Part shown: in pieces, positions 11,061-23,800 of the stretch | Position numbering within the stretch: position 1 is the stretch's first letter | Layout of the letters: the number at the start of each line of letters is the position of its first letter | Assembly: GCA_028583405.1 (NCBI GenBank) | Contig: JAPTMU010000108.1 | Span: forward strand, 561,223-625,222 | Direction of reading: 5' to 3' | DNA length: 64,000 nucleotides | DNA from: Pogonophryne albipinna | Taxonomy: Eukaryota; Chordata; Actinopteri; Perciformes; Artedidraconidae | The notes under the pieces: model-generated | Database searches by the model: none | Seen by the model: only the letters and a program-made list of their open reading frames with translations | What the model was told of the DNA's origin: nothing | Made by a program: the position numbers and the translations under genes

Positions 11061-12300
11061 ATTTCACATCATTCATCCACATCTGTAAACACACTCGAGC
11101 AGCAGGTGCATTAAAAACCCACTTCCGGTGCACTTTGGATTCACAAACAACAAACAATAAACAAACAAACAAACAAACAAAGAAAGTACACTTTAGAAGA
11201 GTTTACCGTGCTGTTGGTGTCCAGGCTGCAGATATATCTCGTGTTGACAGTCAGAGATATTTTTATTCACTTCCTGGCTGCGTTTCACTTCTCTTATTTT
11301 TCATTTCCTCGCTCCTCGGTCTCACCGGAAGTTGATTTGTCTGCGCCACCAATGGCCTTATTTTTTGCCGGAGGACCGAGGACCGAGGAGCGAGGAGCGA
11401 TAACGGAGGAGCTATAATCGAGGAACCACCAGACCATCCTTCGATGAAATCCTCAGACACTCGCCCCGCCCCCTTACTGTGTATCGCTCACTGATTGGAC
11501 GATGCAGCGCATGCACTGATCTGATGCTTCTTGACATGAGAGCAGAGTGAAGAAAACACATGAACCTCACGGGAGTCACTCCTCAGTTTATACCGTGTTT
11601 TGTTTCAATTCAAGTTTCATTTAGTTACAAATATGTGATATATCTGAACAACAAAGTGGTCACAAATCATTTTATTCATTTATTGGAAACATTTTCATGA
11701 TCGCTTTTTCGTTTTACATTTTCATTTATTGTCATTTCCATCCAGTCATTAAGTCTATTAAAATGTTAGTGTGCTGCATATCCACACAAACACACAAAGT
11801 GTGCAATCCAATGTTAATCTAACTGGGTTTTGATAGATAACATATCTCTGTTTCTTCTCTCAATTATTTTATTTCTATTCTGCTCTAATCAATATTAATC
11901 TAACTAATGTTCGTTTATACATTTTAAGAATGCGTTTATCTTTTTTGAGAATTAGTTCTTATTTTATTTTATTTATTGGGGTCTACAACAGATGATACAA
12001 ATGTTTGTGTCAGTAAATGTGTACTAACAGAGGCGGGGGGGGGGGTGTGTGTGGAAACAAAGGGGACAGAGCTGCTGTCAGACGATCAGCTGTGCGGCGT
12101 CATCACAAATGGACGTTGCTTCACGTGACGCTCCGGAGGAAAGGACGTCCCATTGCTCTTCAAACTCATTTCCCTGCTTCTCGTGGTTTCCTTGCGTCTC
12201 TCCTTGCTTCCCTGGAGGGAGGGACTAGTCACAGGGAAACTACGCAAGTGAGGGACGCAAGGAATCCATTTAACCGAAGTGAGACGCAGCCACAGGCCCT
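11061..12300. other. Non-coding; possible degraded transposon
   Basis: There is a short (ACAA)n tract near 11,157-11,182, GA-rich self-similar sequence (GAGGACCGAGGACCGAGGAG, 11,372-11,400) facing CTCGCTCCTCGGTCTC at 11,308, AT-rich DNA to about 12,000, and a poly-G run at 12,033-12,042. No exon or protein family was recognised. A GT-rich 123-codon open frame from 12,017 looks spurious. Confidence 0.4.
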
Positions 12301-12301
12301 T

Positions 12302-12489
12302 TCTCATTTCTCTAACTCCCCTCCTCGACTCCTATCCTCGACTCCTATCCTCGACTCCTATCCTCGAGACTTAGTCCCGCCCACATAATTTGCGAGCGGA
12401 GGAGGGGAAGAGGGGAACCGAGGAGAGAGGAGGGGAACCGAGGAGAGAGGAGAGAGGAGGGGAAGCAGCAGGCGGTTAGAGAAATGAGA
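12302..12489. mobile_element. Fold-back element with 15-bp perfect inverted arms
   Basis: TCTCATTTCTCTAAC at 12,302-12,316 is the exact reverse complement of GTTAGAGAAATGAGA at 12,475-12,489. Inside, a 13-bp unit (TCCTCGACTCCTA) repeats three times and a GAGGGGAACCGAGGAGA motif repeats twice on the other arm. This is a hairpin-forming, MITE-like structure. No target duplication was seen. Confidence 0.6.
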
Positions 12490-13398
12490 ACTCCTCTCCT
12501 CTGAGCGGTCATTTTAAAGAGACGTCCATTAATGATGACAGGAGGCACAGCAGCCTCTGTCTGATGGACAGATGTGTTCATGATGACTTCTTTACTTTGA
12601 TTCATTGACAGTGCGGTAGAGACAATAACAGGCTACAGATATATATATTTATATAAATATATACAATTTCAGAATCAAACAGAGCACTCTCATAATAACG
12701 TAACACTATCAGAGACTGGATGTATTTTCAAATTCTAGCGATCTCGAGCCGGTTTCTCAAACGTATATAGGCTACCCTACCTTTAATGAATAAAATATAC
12801 ATTTAGTTTTTAAATTAAAATATCGAATTAAATCGTGCAGTTGTTGCAAAATAACCTATATAACACATTTAAACACATAAAAGCAATCTGTTTGATATGT
12901 TTCATGCATTTTTAAAGACCTTAAAGAAAAGCTCACGTTTTATTTTGAAATTTAAATAAAAAGGTCACAATATTGACTTTTAATCGTGATGAATATAAAG
13001 TATAGGACATGCAAAGACATGTAGACTAGAGTATACTAGACAGCCTGTTTGAGATGCTGCATGCATTTTTCGAGACTTTATTAATAAAACCTTACGATTT
13101 ATTTTGAAATTGTAATGAAAAGGTCACAATTCATACTTTTAACCGTGCAACATGTGGACTGTAATCCATATAAACACATTTAAAGTGTTCAAAACAGTCT
13201 GATTAATATAATTGATGGATGTTTTTGACATTTTATTAATAATAAATCGAATTTTTATTTAGTTTTCTTAATAAAAAATTGTCAAAATATCGAATTCAAC
13301 CGTGCAGTTGTTACAGAATAACCCCACATAAACACAATGAAAGTATATCCAGATCTTTCAGTAAAAACAACACGTGTTATTTTCCAAATTTGGATAAA
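12490..13398. other. AT-rich non-coding DNA
   Basis: Three loosely related blocks follow one another (about 12,890-13,000, 13,050-13,160 and 13,190-13,320). They share motifs such as GAATTAAATCGTGCAGTTGT and CATGCATTTTT, so an old tandem duplication of roughly 150-200 bp is likely. No coding sequence was recognised. Confidence 0.45.
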
Positions 13399-13482
13399 AC
13401 CTTATAAACCCACCGGAAGCCCGACCGCGCCTCTCTGTATGATGATGATGATGATGATGATGAGCTGCGAGCAACAAACACG
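13399..13482 (+). other. Candidate 5' non-coding exon of tdrd6, with (ATG)8
   Basis: A GC-richer patch contains eight consecutive ATG triplets (13,439-13,462) followed by AGCTGCGAGCAACAAACACG and a good donor, GTGAGG, at 13,483. The next strong acceptor I recognise on this strand is at 20,852, just upstream of the tdrd6 start codon. If joined, the small frame opened by the ATG run would stop within three codons of the junction, so it could only be an upstream ORF. The link is inferred; there is no transcript evidence. Confidence 0.3.
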
Positions 13483-15654
13483 GTGAGGAACTCTGATTAA
13501 ACCCTTCGTTAAAACGCGCTGATAAAGTTAGTGTAGGAGTTTAATGCATCAGGTGGAGGTGTTTAAAGGCTCGTGATGATATACTCTGTTTCTGAAGACG
13601 AGACACGGGAGAGGGATTTAAAGACACGTGCTGCTTCTGGGTGATTTCAGGGGGAATCTGGTGCTGATTTTCATGCTTAAGGCGAGACACTACAGGTGAA
13701 TAGGGTCATTTTTTTTAACTTAGATATCAGCTAGAAATTGTTCCAGTTAATTACTTACATTAAGGCAATTGTTTTTTGTATTACAAGTTTTCTGAAATAG
13801 CATGTTTAAATATGTAAATGAGCCATAATCTCATTAAATATGCACATATTTTAGCACATTTCAGGAACACAAATCTGAACATTGGATAAAGCCAGGTTCA
13901 AAGTTCGTGTTTCATTTTGTAGTCATATTAGAATCTAAAGTTTTTACCGAAGGGATTTTGGATATCTCTTTTTATCACTCCATAAATCAGAAAAAACTAT
14001 CAACAGCCGTAAAATATCAATTTTTGCCTTGTTTGTAGGTAGAACATGTTGTATAATTCAGGCTATGAATGATATATGAACAAACCCTTCTGTAAAAGCC
14101 TTCAGAATATTGATAGGAATATAACTGGAAGGTTTGGTGTATGTACGTGATACTGAAGTTGACATTTCTCACTCAGAATAGGAGAAAAAACTCATTTTGA
14201 GAAAACGACCTTTGAAACGACTGAACAGCAAAACACGAACCTGCAGCAAGAGCAAGATTAAAACAACAGATATAAAATAAGAAATGTAATAAAAGACAAA
14301 GTAATCAAGACACATTTTGCAAGACTGAAATGTGTATCAAAAAATAAATAACATATTTTAAAATAGCTATAATGATATCCTGAAGCAGTGTTTTTAGAGT
14401 TAATGGGCTTAAAATCAGAAATGACTGCATTGGGAAACATAAAGGACATTTGATAGAAAGTAATCGAGTTAGATAATTGTTTGTATTTTAATCAATTACA
14501 TTTTTATGACAATTAATCCTTTAATTAATACTTAAAGTCTTAAAGAGTAAAAACCGGCTAAAATCTCACAATTTATAAAAAAAATCACAGTATTTTTAGA
14601 TTGTAAGTGTAAAATAAAACTTGTCTTAGTTAGGTTGACGCCAGGTGAGTCATTGATATACAAATCATAATTACTGGGGGGAACTATTTCTTTAATTCAC
14701 AGCAACTTTGATTAAAATACCTGAAGGTTTCCCGTCTTTAATTGTAAATACTGTAATTTCAGTCGGACAACTCACGTGTTTCTTAAAATGTTTATTATAA
14801 GCAGCATATAGTTTGAGTTTGGCGTCTAGGCTCGGGCCTCATCACTCCACTATGTATAAAACATTGAGTGATGATTAGTTAGCTATCCCCCGAGCCGGAA
14901 GCTGGGGTGGTGGGGGGGGCAGGCGAGCAGCAGGAACATGAACGCAGCAATAGCACGTGAACACAGCGGCAGCAGCATAGCGAGGCAGAGGCAGGAAGAC
15001 CTGGCAGCTTAAATAGAGCGGCATGTTTAGGAGAATGTGTTTGGTTGGTTGAGGGACGAGGCGCGTCACGTGTTCATGTATCATTGGTGCTCGAGTTGAC
15101 TGCCTGAACTAGCTCGCAGGCTTCGCCCCATTCCTACAACTCTCTATAATTATGATAGTGTGAGGTCTCCTAAATGTAACTGCATGCTCAGATTCTTCAC
15201 GTTTTTTCAACACTTTGTCCATTAAATAAGTTGAAATGCCTGCATGTTCACTGGATGGACACTAGATGGCACCCAATGCCAGTTTTAGAGAATCTCATGA
15301 AACACAGACTTTGGTTTTAAAATAGCCTGTGAAAAGAAAACTGACTGCATTAAAGGAAGTGCAATCACAACTGAAAGACATACAATGAGATACTTGTGAT
15401 AACTTATTGCCTAATTGTGTCGAGCACAACACATTTTAGGATTGAATTCCTACCCTAGGTGTTATATCAGGGTTTTGTCTGCACCGGGTAACAGTCAAAT
15501 GTTAAAGTGATGCCAGAAAACAATATTTCTGTTCGTCAAAAACTGTATAATTACTCCAGAAATAGCTTTGTTTTTACGGAGCTCCGACGTCATGTTGTTG
15601 TTTACGTCCGCTGTGCCATCTTGTATACGGGCGTCTTGTTCTTGATATATCTTC
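13483..15654. other. Non-coding, with old dispersed repeats
   Basis: The part from about 13,660 to 14,240 (GGCGAGACACTACAGGTGAA to GAAAACGACCTTTGAAACGA) resembles a dispersed fish element I have seen but cannot name. 14,260-14,870 is AT-rich. 14,880-15,110 is GC-rich with a poly-G run. No exon was recognised. Confidence 0.4.
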
Positions 15655-15774
15655 AGAGGTGGGAAGTAGTGGAGTACAAATACTTCGTTACTGTACTTAA
15701 GTACATTTTTCTGGTATCAGTACTTTACTCCACTACTTGTTATTCTGACGACTTTTTACTTTGACTTCTTACGC

Positions 15775-18030
15775 TTTGAACCCAAATACCTGTACTTTCT
15801 ACTTCTTACATGTTGAACTCAAATACCTGTACTTTCTACTTCTTACATGTTGAACTCAAATACCTGAACTTTCTACTTCTTACATGTTGAACTCAAATAC
15901 CTGTACTTTCTACTTCTTACACTTTGAACACAAATACCTGAACTTTCTACTTCTTACATGTTGAACTCAAATACCTGTACTTTCTACTTCTTACATGTTG
16001 AACTCAAATACCTGTACTTTCTACTTCTTACATGTTGAACTCAAATACCTGAACTTTCTACTTCTTACATGTTGAACTCAAATACCTGTACTTTCTACTT
16101 CTTACATGTTGAACTCAAATACCTGAACTTTCTACTTCTTACATGTTGAACTCAAATACCTGAACTTTCTACTTCTTACATGTTGAACTCAAATACCTGT
16201 ACTTTCTACTTCTCACATGTTGAACTCAAATACCTGAACTTTCTACTTCTTACATGTTGAACTCAAATACCTGAACTTTCTACTTCTTACATGTTGAACT
16301 CAAATACCTGTACTTTCTACTTCTCACATGTTGAACACAAATACCTGTACTTTCTACTTCTTACATGTTGAACCCAAATACCTGTACTTTCTACTTCTTA
16401 CATGTTGAACTCAAATACCTGTACTTTCTACTTCTTACATGTTGAACACAAATACCTGTACTTTCTACTTCTTACATGTTGAACACAAATACCTGTACTT
16501 TCTACTTCTTACACTTTGAACTCAAATACCTGTACTTTCTACTTCTCACATGTTGAACCCAAATACCTGTACTTTCTACTTCTCACACGTTGAACTTAAA
16601 TACCTGTACTTTCTACCTCTTACATGTTGAACCCAAATACCTGAACTTTCTACTTCTTACATGTTGAACCCAAATACCTGTACTTTCTACTTCTTACATG
16701 TTGAACACAAATACCTGTACTTTCTACTTCTTACATGTTGAACACAAATACCTGTACTTTCTACTTCTTACACTTTGAACTCAAATACCTGTACTTTCTA
16801 CTTCTCACATGTTGAACCCAAATACCTGTACTTTCTACTTCTCACATGTTGAACCCAAATACCTGTACTTTCTACTTCTCACATGTTGAACCCAAATACC
16901 TGTACTTTCTACTTCTTACATGTTGAACCCAAATACCTGTACTTTCTACTTCTCACATGTTGAACCCAAATACCTGTACTTTCTACTTCTTACATGTTGA
17001 ACCCAAATACCTGTACTTTCTACTTCTTACATTTTGAACCCAAATACCTGAACTTTCTACTTCTTACACTTTGAACTCAAATACCTGTACTTTCTACTTC
17101 TCACATGTTGAACACAAATACCTGTACTTTCTACTTCTTACATGTTGAACACAAATACCTGTACTTTCTACTTCTTACATGTTGAACCCAAATACCTGTA
17201 CTTTCTACTTCTTACATGTTCAACTCAAATACCTGTACTTTCTACTTCTCACATGTTGAACACAAATACCTGTACTTTCTACTTCTTACATGTTGAACCC
17301 AAATACCTGTACTTTCTACTTCTTACATGTTGAACCCAAATACCTGTACTTTCTACTTCTTACATTTTGAACCCAAATACCTGTACTTTCTACTTCTTAC
17401 ATGTTGAACACAAATACCTGTACTTGCTACTTCTCACATGTTGAACACAAATACCTGTACTTTCTACGTCTTACACTTTGAACTCAAATACCTGTACTTT
17501 CTACTTCTTACATGTTGAACCCAAATACCTGTACTTTCTACTTCTTACATGTTGAACACAAATACCTGTACTTTCTACTTCTTACATTTTGAACCCAAAT
17601 ACCTGTACTTTCTACTTCTTACATGTTGAACCCAAATACCTGTACTTTCTACTTACATGTTGAACACAAATACCTGTACTTTCTACTTCTCACATGTTGA
17701 ACTCAAATACCTGTACTTTCTACTTCTTACATGTTGAACCCAAATACCTGTACTTTCTACTTCTTACATGTTGAACTCAAATACCTGTACTTTCTACTTC
17801 TTACATGTTGAACTCAAATACCTGTACTTTCTACTTCTTACATGTTGAACTCAAATACCTGTACTTTCTACTTCTTACATGTTGAACTCAAATACCTGTA
17901 CTTTCTACTTCTTACATGTTGAACTCAAATACCTGTACTTTCTACTTCTCTCATGTTGAACCCAAATACCTGTACTTTCTACTTCTTACATGTTGAACCC
18001 AAATACCTGAACTTTCTACTTCTCTCATTT
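15775..18030. repeat. 37-bp minisatellite, about 60 copies, inside element A
   Basis: The unit is ACATGTTGAACTCAAATACC TGTACTTTCTACTTCTT. Common variants are CTC/CAC/CCC after GAA, TGTAC/TGAAC, and TTACA/CTCACA. The array begins and ends within element A sequence, so it is an internal expansion of a segment that is probably single-copy in the parent element. Thirty-seven is not divisible by 3 and no long frame survives. Confidence 0.95.
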
Positions 18031-18287
18031 TCCAAACAGCTGGTTCCTTTAGTCTGAATGTGTGTTTGGTGGCGTGATCATTATTCTTTAGAGTCATTGC
18101 GTGCCTATTGATTTGAACACGATCCGTGTATCCATCATTTCCTGGTCTTCTCTAAAGAAGAGGGACCAATGGAAACGTTGTCATGTTGCCGTTGTTCAGC
18201 ATGGAAACATTCATTAGCTAACAATGACATTATTGTTCTGTTAATATAAAGGGAGGTCAGGTACTCTTTAAAGCAGCTGCTAGTTAT

Positions 18288-19500
18288 TAGGGGTGTAACG
18301 GTTCACAAACATTTCGGTTCGGTACGTACCTCGGTTTTTAGGTCACGGTTCGGTTCGGTACGTTTTCGGTACAGCAGAAAAAATTATCACAAAATATAAC
18401 ATATTTTTTTATTATTATTAAACTGTGAATAATGTATTCACTCAAATAAATACAAAATATAATAAAATAAACATTAAGGTGCAGCATTTCGATGAACTGA
18501 AATAATCTGTATTTGAACTTTACTGTACTAGTACTCACAAAACATAAACTATTAGTTTTGGGTTTTTAATTATTATTAAACTATGAATATTCACTCAAAT
18601 AAATATAAAATATAATAAAATAAACATTAAGGTGCAGCTTTTCGATGAACTGAAATAATCTGTATTTGAACTGTACTAGTACCTAAGCAGCCAGTTTGAC
18701 ATTAGGACTTGCTTGTCATTGTATTTTCATGTTGTTCTAAAGAAAGATGAACTTGTCCACATTGCTTGCTGAAAGGGCAGATCTGCTGGCACTAACAATG
18801 TCTCCTGCTGTGGAGAACACCCTCTCTAGGGACAGAGGTAGCAGATACAGCCAGGTAGCGCTTTGCTAACATGGCAACATAAGGATATTTGGCGTTTGTA
18901 ATAGCTTTGGCTTGGTCTGAAGTTGTTGCGAGTGGTGGAGGCTTAAATGCTAGTGGGAGTTGGGTTTGCACTTCAGTCTTTTGGTACCGATGATATTCAC
19001 GTTCGGGTGATGCCTTTTCAAATGAGTGTGCAAGTTTGATGTATTGCCAGCCGCGTAACCAATTTTAGTTGAACAATGCCGACAAACAGCTTTGGTTCGG
19101 TCCACCTGTCTTTGTCCGTCATCCTTGTACGTAACTGCGAAACCAAAATGTTCCCAAACCGGACACTTCAATGATGCTGGAGGATTTTCGAGCTCAACTT
19201 TATCTGCGTTCGCCATTTCGACAGTTCCTCAAATTACTGACTACATTTGAACGCATCCCTCTGACCAGCTCGTCCAATGGAATGACTTGCTCGCTCTATG
19301 ACGCGTTGAACACAATGGGAGAAAATTACTCTGAATGCTGCGACGCAGCACCTGAGATTACTTCCAAGAAGTTGTTCACGTTCTCAATTTTTTACGTTTA
19401 ACGTTATATTCGTTCGGTACACTTCGGTACACACGTGTACCGAACCGAAGGGCCCGTACCGAATAATTTCGGTACGGGTACGTGTACCGTTACACCCCTA
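18288..19500 (-). mobile_element. Internally deleted hAT transposon, 1,213 bp
   Basis: The ends are TAGGGGTGTAACGGT and its reverse complement ACCGTTACACCCCTA. The 8-bp duplication CTAGTTAT flanks it exactly (18,280-18,287 and 19,501-19,508), diagnostic of the hAT superfamily. Subterminal CGGTTCGGTACG motifs repeat at both ends. It sits inside element A, whose sequence continues on both sides. The transposase is reduced to its first and last parts, so the copy is non-autonomous. Confidence 0.95.
18728..19216 (-). pseudogene. hAT transposase remnant: BED zinc finger fused to C-terminal dimerisation part
   Basis: From 19,216 downward the frame reads MANADKVELENPPASLKCPV, then a BED finger with CRHCSTKIGYAAGNTSNLHT and HLKRHH (two Cys, two His), which binds transposon ends. 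After a frame change come TQLPLAFKPPPLATTSDQAK and AITNA, then directly the hAT C-terminal segment (MLAKRYLAVSATSVPRE, FSTAGDIVSASRSALSASNV). The whole catalytic middle is missing. One more single-base frameshift lies at PRE/RVFST. The finger itself is intact, about 88 codons with its own start codon. Confidence 0.9.
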
Positions 19501-19869
19501 CTAGTTATGGGTACTTTTTACTGAAGTACACTTCAAAGCCTCTTTACTTTCACTTGAGTAAAGAAGTTTAGTGAGTACCTAGAGAGAGACAAGAAGTGGG
19601 GCTGCAGGCTGACATGCTTAACTAACAATAATGCTTAATTCATTATATCAAAACAATGCCTGTCTATCTAGCATAAAATCCCAATAAGCTGCTAGCAACT
19701 GCAAAACACTAGTGCTAGCTAATGTTTTGCAAACTATTAAAAGTGAGGCTATTACAGTAGACCTAACGTTAGTCTTGTAGCCTCACTTCTAATATTTTGC
19801 TAAACATTTGCTAGATACATGTTGGCTAGCTAATGAGCTTCACATATCAACCTGAAAAACTACGAGGCT

Positions 19870-20391
19870 CCACTCGCAGCCCCGCCCCTCTCAGCCCCCC
19901 CCCTTTCAGCCCCCCCCCCCCCCCCCCCTCCGCACCACAGTTACTCCGCTGCGAGACGCTGCACGCACCCCCAACGCTGACTGACTTCCCGCGTCCCTGT
20001 GTAACTGGGAAACTGATAGAATTGGATCATAAAATCGTGGTGTTTTTGCAACTTCAGTTTAGGAGATAGGGATGTTTATTGAACTTCGGTTTAACACATG
20101 TATGGCTCTGCCGCTCAGCGCTGCTGCTTGCTTCAGTCTGTGTCTGCGTTCTTTCGCACCTGCCTGTAATCTGAGAAGGTCCCGCCTCTCAGGCTGGCTG
20201 CAGCCCGGAAAATCTTCAGTGTTGATTGACACTTCAGTAATAGCCTATCAGATAGCGCTGTGGGCGGGACATAGAGCCAGAGAAACGGCCGCATCAGAGC
20301 CAAAGTTTTATCGGCAATTTGATAAAAAAAAGGCCGATACGATAAACGGTCAAATGCGGAATATCGGCCCCGATAATCGGTCGACCCCTAC
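19870..20391. mobile_element. Right part of a second hAT-like element
   Basis: GGAATATCGGCCCCGATAAT and CGGTCGACCCCTA at 20,357-20,391 is a terminal sequence seen in fish hAT-type elements (mirror of TAGGGGTCGACCG). Upstream are a poly-C run at about 19,908-19,928 and unidentified sequence. I could not find a matching left end, so the left border is uncertain. Confidence 0.4.
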
Positions 20392-20851
20392 TTTATACTG
20401 TGTTGACTACAGACGTCACGAAATACTGGCTCTAACAGTACTGTTTTGAAATATTTGGACTTAAGTATTTCCATTTAAAGCTACTTCATACTTCTACTCC
20501 ACTATACTGAACTGTATTTATTTGTAACTAATACTTTTGTTCTTTTACTTAAGTAACATTTAGAAATCAGGACTTTTTTGAGTATTTTAAGATCATAGTA
20601 TTTGTACTTTTACTTAAGTGTGCTCCTTTCAAAACTGGCTAAAACTGTTCGAAAGAGATTTGCCGCTTAAAATGAAAACAGGTGACATGTTTCTTCCAGT
20701 TATCCTTTTCTTTTTTTATATTATCAAACTGTAGAGGCCATATTGACATTGACATTCAAGCTTATTAGGCAACCAGTTGGTAAATGTGCTAAAATTGGAA
20801 ACTTTAAGTGCTTTCTGCTAATAGTTAAAAACCCATTTTCTTCTGTTTTGC

Positions 20852-20853
20852 AG
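20852..20853 (+). promoter_or_regulatory. Splice acceptor before the tdrd6 start codon
   Basis: TTTTCTTCTGTTTTGCAG is a strong polypyrimidine tract and AG, 24 bases before the first ATG at 20,878. The tdrd6 start therefore lies at the beginning of a second or later exon, with an untranslated exon upstream. Confidence 0.75.
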
Positions 20854-20877
20854 GTGTGTTTGAGCTTGTAACTCACA

Positions 20878-23800
20878 ATGTGCTCAAATCCTGGCCTCCC
20901 AACGACTGGAACAGAAGTGCATGTAGTCATCAAGAGGGTTAACCTAAAGGACAGGTGTGGTATCGTAGAGTTATGGGTCAACATGGACGATGAGAGGAAG
21001 CATATCTATGAGCAGATGAGAGAGGAAATCCAGAATCCTGACAGGAAGTTCGCTGGATCAGAAGGAAAACTCGGGGACCTTTGTCTGGTTTGCATCGATG
21101 GCGCCTGGCACAGAGCTCGGATCGTTTCCATTCAAAGTGACACTTGCAATGTTTTTGTAATCGACCAGGGACTGCCGCATATCACCACAAGCAAAGCGTT
21201 AGCATGGGGACATAAGGACAGTTTCCTCCTTCCTCCTGAAACTGAATCATGTATTCTCGCTAATGTCCTGTTCCTCGATAACAGGTGGCCAGAAAGAGCC
21301 ACAAAGTTTTTGATGTCTCTGCGTGGTAAGAAGTTTAGAGGCCTGGTTCAAGATGTGCTGAAGCCGAACAGAACCCTTCTACTCGACATACCCATGGTTT
21401 CCAAGCCGATGTGTATGTTTGGAGTTGCGAAGAAGATGGCGGTAGACGAGTTTAAGTGCCTTGTACAGAAATGTCTTGAAGTGGACCGCGTAACGCAAGA
21501 ACGCAATCTGAATGTTGGGCGCAAACTTGAGAAGATCGACCAATACTTCTACCCAGATCTGTTAATTAATGCTTTTGAACATGTTATTGTGACAGAGGTA
21601 ACTAACCCACGCAACATATTTTGCCAACTTCACATTTTCTCCAAGGCGGTGAAGACAATATCAGAGCAGATGCAGCAGCATTATGAAAAGCACTCAGATT
21701 CAGGAGAGACTTCGCATTTGAACTGCGGGGATCCATGCGCTGCAAAAGGGATTGATGGAAAATGGCATCGCTCGTTACTGAAGCAAACCTTAACCAATGA
21801 TGATGCTGTAGAAGTCTTCCATGTGGATGAAGGAAAAGTTGAATCAGTCCCCGTTGGAGACATTAGACCTCTGCACGGAGAACTTCTGAGGATGCCCGTT
21901 GTCACGTATCATTGTTCTCTTGAAGGTGTAACAGATGACGGAGCAGAAACGACCGGTTACTTGAAGTCCTTGCTTCTTAACAAAACTCAGGTGGCAAAGT
22001 TTAACCGCCACAATAAACCTCAAGATGTCTATCACGTCACTCTCTATGCAAATTGTGGTACATGCATCAACAATAGTTTCATACAGAAGATGGGACATTT
22101 TGCATCCTCTGATGTTGTCAACACTGAACAAGATTTAAATGTGCAGAACACAGTGAATGTTGATGTTTTACTGGAGGAAACTTTGCCAAACACAAAGAAC
22201 CAATCAGTCAATGGATGGACCGATGAACCAACAACTGGCAGCAAAAACAGGGAACAACATCCATCCCCTCAAATACAGATCAACGGGCATCTTCCAACTG
22301 AGGTGCAAAACACTCCCCATGATGATGTGTTTGCTGTAGGAAGAAGCTTCAACGTTATGGTATCTTGTTTTGAAAGTCTACAGAAGTTCTGGTGTCAAAC
22401 AACGGAAGATGGTGACTCTTTAGGACGCTTGATGAATGACCTGCAAAACCACTTCGCATCCGCCCACCGTCAGCCACTCGTCGATTCAATCTGTGTGGCC
22501 CGAAGTCCAGACAACGGCATGTGGTACAGAGCAAAGATCATGGCGAGTCAACACTCCCCCGTTGTAGATGTGAGATTCATAGACTTTGGTCGAATGCGAA
22601 CGGTTCCTCTGCGGGATATACACCCCATTGATCCGTCTTTCTTACAGCTGAATGCAAAGGCTTTTCAGTGCTGCGTATGCCAGCCTCCAGACAAGAAATC
22701 CACAAATCCCACTTGGACTGACAGAGAATTTCTGAAGTTTGCAGAATCATGTGCTAAGTCAGGCATTGGTTTGACTTGCACGGTAAAAGCTGCCACTTGT
22801 GATGAGGAAGGTCTCTTGCTAAATGTGCTAGATATTGAAACACCATCTGACGGTACATGCAGGTGTCCGACTAAAGAATACGCACAGAATGAAGCTCACA
22901 AAATGCAAAAATCTCCACTGGTTCAATCAGATTCATACAATTACTCCGCACACAACATCCAGGTGAATGGAAAAGAAAAAGTGTGGATAATGTCTTCAGA
23001 TAATGTCAATCTCTTCCACTGCCAACTGAACAGGAACTATCCTCTGTTTGACAAAGTGATGACAAATGTCAAACAACTACTCGGCAAGCAACAGTGCAAG
23101 GATCGTCCACTTGGACTCAATAGCATTTGCTTTGTCAAGTACACTGATAAGCAATGGTACAGAGGACAAGTGGTAGAACTGTCTCCAAAACTTAAAGTAC
23201 ACTTTGTGGACTATGGTGAAACCCTGGTTGTGAATGAATGGGATATTTGCCCCTGTCCCACTGGAGAAAGTATTGTCAGAGCTCTCCCTGTTCAGGCTGT
23301 TCCACTGGGACTGTTTAATGTCCCTGCAGAAGTGCCACAGGAAATCAACCAGTGGTTTGCAGATCATGCTGTTGGCCAAAATCTGACCATTTCTGTGGTA
23401 GCTAAAGGGGAAAAGGGGAAGCTAATTGTTGAACTGTTCGATGGATCTCTGAGTATAAATGCAATAGTCAGAGAGAGGATTTCAAATATGAAACCGGGGA
23501 TGATGGCTCTTGTTCAGAAGACTGATCAGCAGCTTTTAAACATCATAAAACGTGCCAATAGCAACGAAACCTGTGCAAGAGATGAGCGGAGTTCACAACC
23601 AGTTACTAAAGTCTCTTTGCCAGAGATTGAACATGAACAGACTTTAGATGAAGGAAGAAAAACAACCTCGGAAATATGCAGCATTGATTCAGAAGTGACA
23701 CAACTTTCCCTTCTTTCTTGCCCCGAGGGAAATGGGAATATCGGCATGTACACATGGCCAAACATTTCAGAAAGCAAGACAGTGGAGGTATATGCATCCT

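Larger units (their letters stand above)
15655..20640. mobile_element. Teleost dispersed element A, greatly enlarged by an array and nested insertions
   Basis: It begins AGAGGTGGGAAGTAGTGGAG and TACTGTACTTAAGTACATTT, resumes after the array with CAAACAGCTGGTTCCTTTAG, continues past a nested hAT (19,509 onward, GGGTACTTTTTACTGAAGTA), and ends in TACTTTTACTTAAGTG sequence near 20,620. The same opening sequence recurs at 34,432. This is a high-copy element of spiny-rayed fish; I do not know its formal family. The copy lies just upstream of tdrd6, probably in its first intron. Confidence 0.65.

Noticed and set aside
12017..12388. 123-codon plus-strand frame
   Set aside because: Low-complexity, crosses a poly-G run and the fold-back element, matches no family and overlaps a similar frame on the other strand.
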